Assembly (NCBI RefSeq): GCF_047948215.1 | Contig: NC_134457.1 | Coordinates: forward strand, 88,546,898 to 88,610,897 | Source of the DNA: Lycorma delicatula | Lineage: Eukaryota > Arthropoda > Insecta > Hemiptera > Fulgoridae | Direction: 5' to 3' | DNA length: 64,000 bases | In this document: in pieces, positions 60,030 through 64,000 of the stretch | Layout of the letters: each line of letters starts with the position of its first letter | Numbering within the stretch: position 1 is the stretch's first letter | Translations under genes and position numbers: made by a program | Notes under the pieces: model-generated | The model's input: only the letters and a program-made list of their open reading frames with translations | What the model was told of the DNA's origin: nothing | The model's database searches: none

Positions 60030-61600
60030 CACAAACAAATATATATACGTCATTAAAAATATACAACAATTATAATAATTCTAATAAAATAATTATTAAG
60101 ACTTGGGTCATTTATTAAGTTAAGATCTGTCTAAAGCCGGTATAATGGAGGTATAATCACTGTAGGAACAGCCCAGCCGTACCCCGATTACATAATTTAC
60201 TTATCAAAACCATAGTGGACTTTCTCTTTTGGGACATTTTTTCTCTTGCAAAGTAAAATGACATAAGCTGGTTAGTTAAACATACACCTCCCGATGTTGT
60301 AAAGGAAGACTAAAAGCGGTTCAGTAGAACAAAGGGAATCAAATATTACATGCAACAATAGAATTAAAAGAAATTAATGAAGAAAATGCTAATGAAATTC
60401 AGTACGTGATTTGTGAATCTGAAATTCCAGTTTATGGAATAGGGGTTAAATGCAAACCTACAACCTCTTCAATGACTTTCTTTTCAAGGCGTCTGATTAT
60501 CACGAAAACCTATAGGCGCAAGAACATTCTGTAAATAAAAAAACGAGCAGTTATTTCGTTTCAATTCATCAAAATATGAAAACTAATTTTTAAGGAAAAT
60601 TTAGCGTGTAAAAAATAGAAATAAAATAATTTATCTACATTAATAATAAATTTAATTAAAAACCCAACAGGATTAGTAAATTTACTTTAATTTTTCTTTT
60701 TATTTTAGCAATTCTATTTACAACAGGTGGTGGAAAGTAGTGGCTTCTGACATTACATATGCTGCATCAACAACTGTTAATACCTTTAACCTTCATTTCT
60801 TAAAAAGTTTACTCGTATATATTACATTTTCCCAGTTATTAGATTTTCAATTTGATTACAGATGCCTGACATCATTTTTAACTGTTACAATTGTAATATT
60901 TATCTTTGTACCCGTTATATTTATTCAAATCTTTACTTCACATTATTTTATCATTCTCTTTCCCATTTATTTCTTCTCGTGTTTTTATTTAGTTTTTTTA
61001 AATTTTACCCGGTGTTTATGGCCAGGATCTATATCTGATCCTGGGGGATACATTTTACAACCCGTAATTTGGTTTCAAAATCTCTCACAAATCATTATAC
61101 AAACTTTATACTCTCCATTATATCCTTGTATTTATGCATAAATATACGTTACGGCTTTTAAAAACTGTTCGCAAATACTTATTTGTGGCAACATAAGTAT
61201 TCGAAACTTAGTTTTTCTTATTTCTTTAAACTCACATTCTTGACTATTCTCTCTTCTTGTCCAGATATTTCACTTTATTATGAAACTCATCTTTTATATG
61301 CGATGGTCATTTAATTATTGACGAGATGAATGACAACAGCGAAAAAATTAATGGAATGAACCGAGATTGTCTGACGTTCGAGTTCGCACCTTAGACAATT
61401 TCATCATATTTTTATTTATTTCAAAATTTCCGCCCCGCTTGAAACTTGTTCAGTGAAAACAGTGCGCTGTGATAAAATATTACGTTAAATAGTATATAAA
61501 CCATGTAATAAACTTGAAAAATTGGAACAAAGGTTTAAATCTGTTAATGTCTTACAGACTTTCATGGTAGGGGAAGACCGCTACCAAATAAAGGAAGGTT
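60030..61600. other. Gene A upstream intron or flank
   Basis: AT-rich. A 58-codon plus-strand reading around 60360-60533 (EENANEIQYVICESEIPVYG) has better composition than its flanks but no recognised family. Confidence 0.35.
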
Positions 61601-61654
61601 TAAATTTCATAATAACTAGTGATAGAAACTCCGAATCATTTTGAGGCGGAATTC

Positions 61655-62190
61655 AAACGCCAGAATATGGAATGGAAACATCAGAGGTTCATCCGCAAGA
61701 AAAAATGTCAATCCACGCGTCAGCCGGTAAGTGATGCTAACTGTGTTTAGGATCTATAAAGGCTAAATTCATAGCAAATTTTGAGAGAAGTACAATTAAC
61801 AGTACTATCGTGAGAAGCTAGAAAATAAAGTGAAACCCATAATCTGATGGAATCGTCCAAGTTCACTCTCAGATGCAATTATTCTGCACGGTAACGCCGG
61901 TCTCTGTACAGACCAAATGTCGTTGAAAACTCTTCAAAAGTCTAGCAGAAAAGTTTTGTCACATTCACCTTACACTCCCGATCTCTCCTTTATTTATTTT
62001 TTGTTTTGACCTTTCACAAAGAGTTTATCGTAGCATAGAGTTTGGCAGCAATGAGAGGCAAGGTATGGAAAATATTTTCTCAGACAATTCTTTATTGCTG
62101 GCAAAAGCAAACCCAAATGAATATGGAACACGCGCCTAAATATTAATCTTAATTTAACAAAGTAATTTTTGTAAACTTTCTGTCGTGACG
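61655..62190 (+). pseudogene. mariner-type transposase central/C-terminal remnant
   Basis: Readings in shifting frames give MEWKH, then RKK-rich sequence, TINSTIV, a stretch ending in IILHGNAGLCTDQMSLKTL (for the ILHDNARPH catalytic block, with D changed to G) and VLSHSPYTPDLS (for HPPYSPDLSP, the third catalytic D). LKK-x-LS-type and FF-type tails follow. The lost second aspartate and many stops make it inactive. Confidence 0.7.
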
Positions 62191-62239
62191 TAAAATTATT
62201 GTAGACTTGAGTTTTAAAAACCACTAAAAAACTTACAAC

Positions 62240-62880
62240 TTAAAAAAAATCAATTCTCCCTGGAAAAATAAACTGTCTTTTTGCCATTACTTATTATAGT
62301 AAATAATTTTAAATTTATGTACTATTTTTACTACAAAATAGTTCTAATCTGTACATTATTGTGTTTTGTATCTTATCCAGTGGTTATTAACACGAGTTAC
62401 CTTCAAATATAAATTAATTTTTTTATTTTTATATTTAACATTTTTTTACTCAATAGAATTATTTTACTTTTTATATTAAATTATGTATCAACTCTCATGA
62501 TATTTAGTAATTTATATAACAATGAAACAAAGTAAAATGTGCATTTTATTCATAGTAAAAGCTTAAATCTCAGTTTTATTCGAAGAAATCAATCAAACCA
62601 ACACTAAAGCAGTAAAGAATAAAATTTTAATTATTAATTTATTCTTTTATTAATTTTAACATTTTTAAATGAGCAATATTTAGAAATTTTCTGCAATATT
62701 TAAAGATAAAACAACTTTGTATATTTTTATTTCTGCAGACAAAATGCAGAGTGGTGGTTAAATTGGCTGGAATAAATATTAGTCACAAAAGCGAACGAAA
62801 TATTTAATGTATAATGTAATTCTGTACTATACAAATATTTACATAATATGTTAATATTGTAACCATTAAATAATTTTTCA
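62240..62880. other. AT-rich DNA without a supported gene
   Basis: No coding content was seen. Confidence 0.4.
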
Positions 62881-62889
62881 ACCGTTGAA

Positions 62890-63500
62890 TATAAAAAAAC
62901 CATCACCGTTTAGAAAATGCTATTTTCTCCAAGCGATCTATTTTTCGTTTGAAACTGCTCTATCCCTAAACCTTCATGTGACACCATAGGGGTAGGGTCA
63001 AAAAAGTTTAGATAGAAAGGGTAGAGTTGTGAAATTATTTTAAAGTTATTGAAAAACAAAACGTAAACAACATCTGACTAAGGTAACCTTAGCCAAAATG
63101 GCGGCCGTTTAATATTTTTCACAGTTTCTTTCAAAAGTGGCCTACTGTTTTTCTTTTGGTAGAAGATGCAAAAAATGTTCCTACCTCAAAGAATTTAATT
63201 TTCAATATGAGACACGTGACACTAGACCAAAGAGATTAAAAGACAAAAATTTAGACCTAAAAATTTATCTTGCGACAGCAGAAATTTGACTAGTTGGGTG
63301 TGAGCCCCTGTTGTAATTTATAAGCCAAATTAACCAAATACAAGAACGGAATGGTCATTTTTATAAAATTGAAAGAAAATATTTTTCCAAATCCAAATTG
63401 ACATTATTTATCGCTTGACAAGTACTATCAGAACTACAAATTTAAAAAATTGAACGGCAACAAAGTACAAAGAATTTAAAATAAAATTGCATGCTCCCTT
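62890..63500 (+). repeat. Dispersed repeat with 'aatggcggcc' motif, copy near right end
   Basis: It shares aaaatggcggccgttt and ttcaaaagtggcctac with the repeat at 1337-2040 (the second phrase inverted there). It is non-coding. Confidence 0.5.
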
Positions 63501-64000
63501 TAACTACACTAAGAAAAATGCAGAATACATACAAATAACTTCGTGTAGTGTTTTAAAAATTGTAAATGAAGGAGTTATTGTAAATACTCTTTCTTACTGA
63601 CACGAGTACTTTTGGACTTTAAAATCTTATCACGTTAACAGAATTTGATATCGTAAAAGTATGGATAAAAAAATTAAAAATAAATTATATGTATGTTCAT
63701 AATGCAAATTTAGAGAATGCATAAGGCTCCCGGAAAAAATTAAAATGTAGAATATATTAAACAGACTTCAAGAATATAAGTTCTAAAAACTAATTTCTAG
63801 AAAAAAAAATTTAATTTCGGACCAGTCAACACCCAAAATAACGTAAATTTTGTGTTCGAATTGATGACAATGCTGCCAAGTATTAAGCTCATAGGAGCTT
63901 AAAAAAAAAACTGCCTACAACTGTAGTTTTTTCGTTCCACATAAATATGCGTCCCTCTCCCATTTCCTGCCTATGCCTTTTTAAGTTTATTTGCCTTAGG
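63501..64000. other. AT-rich window end
   Basis: Nothing supportable was seen. Confidence 0.4.

Noticed and set aside
59817..60056. Plus-strand poly-alanine frame
   Set aside because: It is the antisense shadow of the gene A exon; the minus strand has matching splice sites and phases.
1..64000. CRISPR array, bacterial insertion or ribosomal RNA
   Set aside because: No regularly spaced identical repeats, no operon-like bacterial gene order and no rRNA-like sequence was seen.

Overview
This window looks like a piece of a large, AT-rich, repeat-filled insect nuclear genome, most probably a hemipteran (the order is an inference; no diagnostic single-copy gene is present). The signs are very low coding density, GT-AG introns of many kilobases, tRNA-derived SINEs with target-site duplications, and decayed Tc1/mariner, hAT, Helitron, Jockey-like and L2/RTE-like elements. 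Nothing suggests bacterial DNA: there are no operons, no rRNA and no CRISPR array. Almost every open frame longer than 60 codons is chance, microsatellite or transposon debris.

Two host genes can be supported, both on the minus strand. Gene A enters from the right. Its last two visible coding exons are 60026-59762 (basic, poly-alanine) and 52439-52128 (12 cysteines in 103 residues, ending in TAG). They are joined by a 7.3-kb phase-0 intron. Gene B lies downstream. A TATA box and initiator near 42.75 kb precede an ATG-free leader exon (42722-42558) with a GTAAGT donor. The first convincing coding acceptor downstream is about 30 kb away at 12730, in front of a 128-residue cysteine-rich reading frame (12713-12327). 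The leader-to-coding link is inferred. I recognise neither protein family.

The rest is a transposon graveyard. At 2.4 kb there is a 365-bp MITE. At 4.4-5.8 kb sit a 5' piece of a 602-bp TIR element and a Helitron Rep remnant. Mariner-type relics lie at 7.9-8.5, 13.6-14.6, 25.3-25.7, 33.1-34.5, 36.5-36.7 and 61.7-62.2 kb. One tRNA-derived SINE family occurs at 15.9, 25.7, 34.1, 35.3, 41.2 and 46.0 kb, and a second at 43.6 kb. The 24.6-28.0 kb interval packs a TIR element, a mariner, a SINE tail, a hAT remnant and a LINE side by side. Jockey-like fragments lie at 35.6-36.3 and 38.3-38.7 kb. A decayed multicopy insect protein family lies at 48.2-49.5 kb.

Other signals include a perfect RFX X-box palindrome in the long intron of gene B (30695-30708), a perfect 50-bp palindrome with a (CG)n core (21287-21336), and a 10-bp GNRA-capped hairpin (40397-40420). 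All protein-level calls come from reading translations by eye; no database search was possible.
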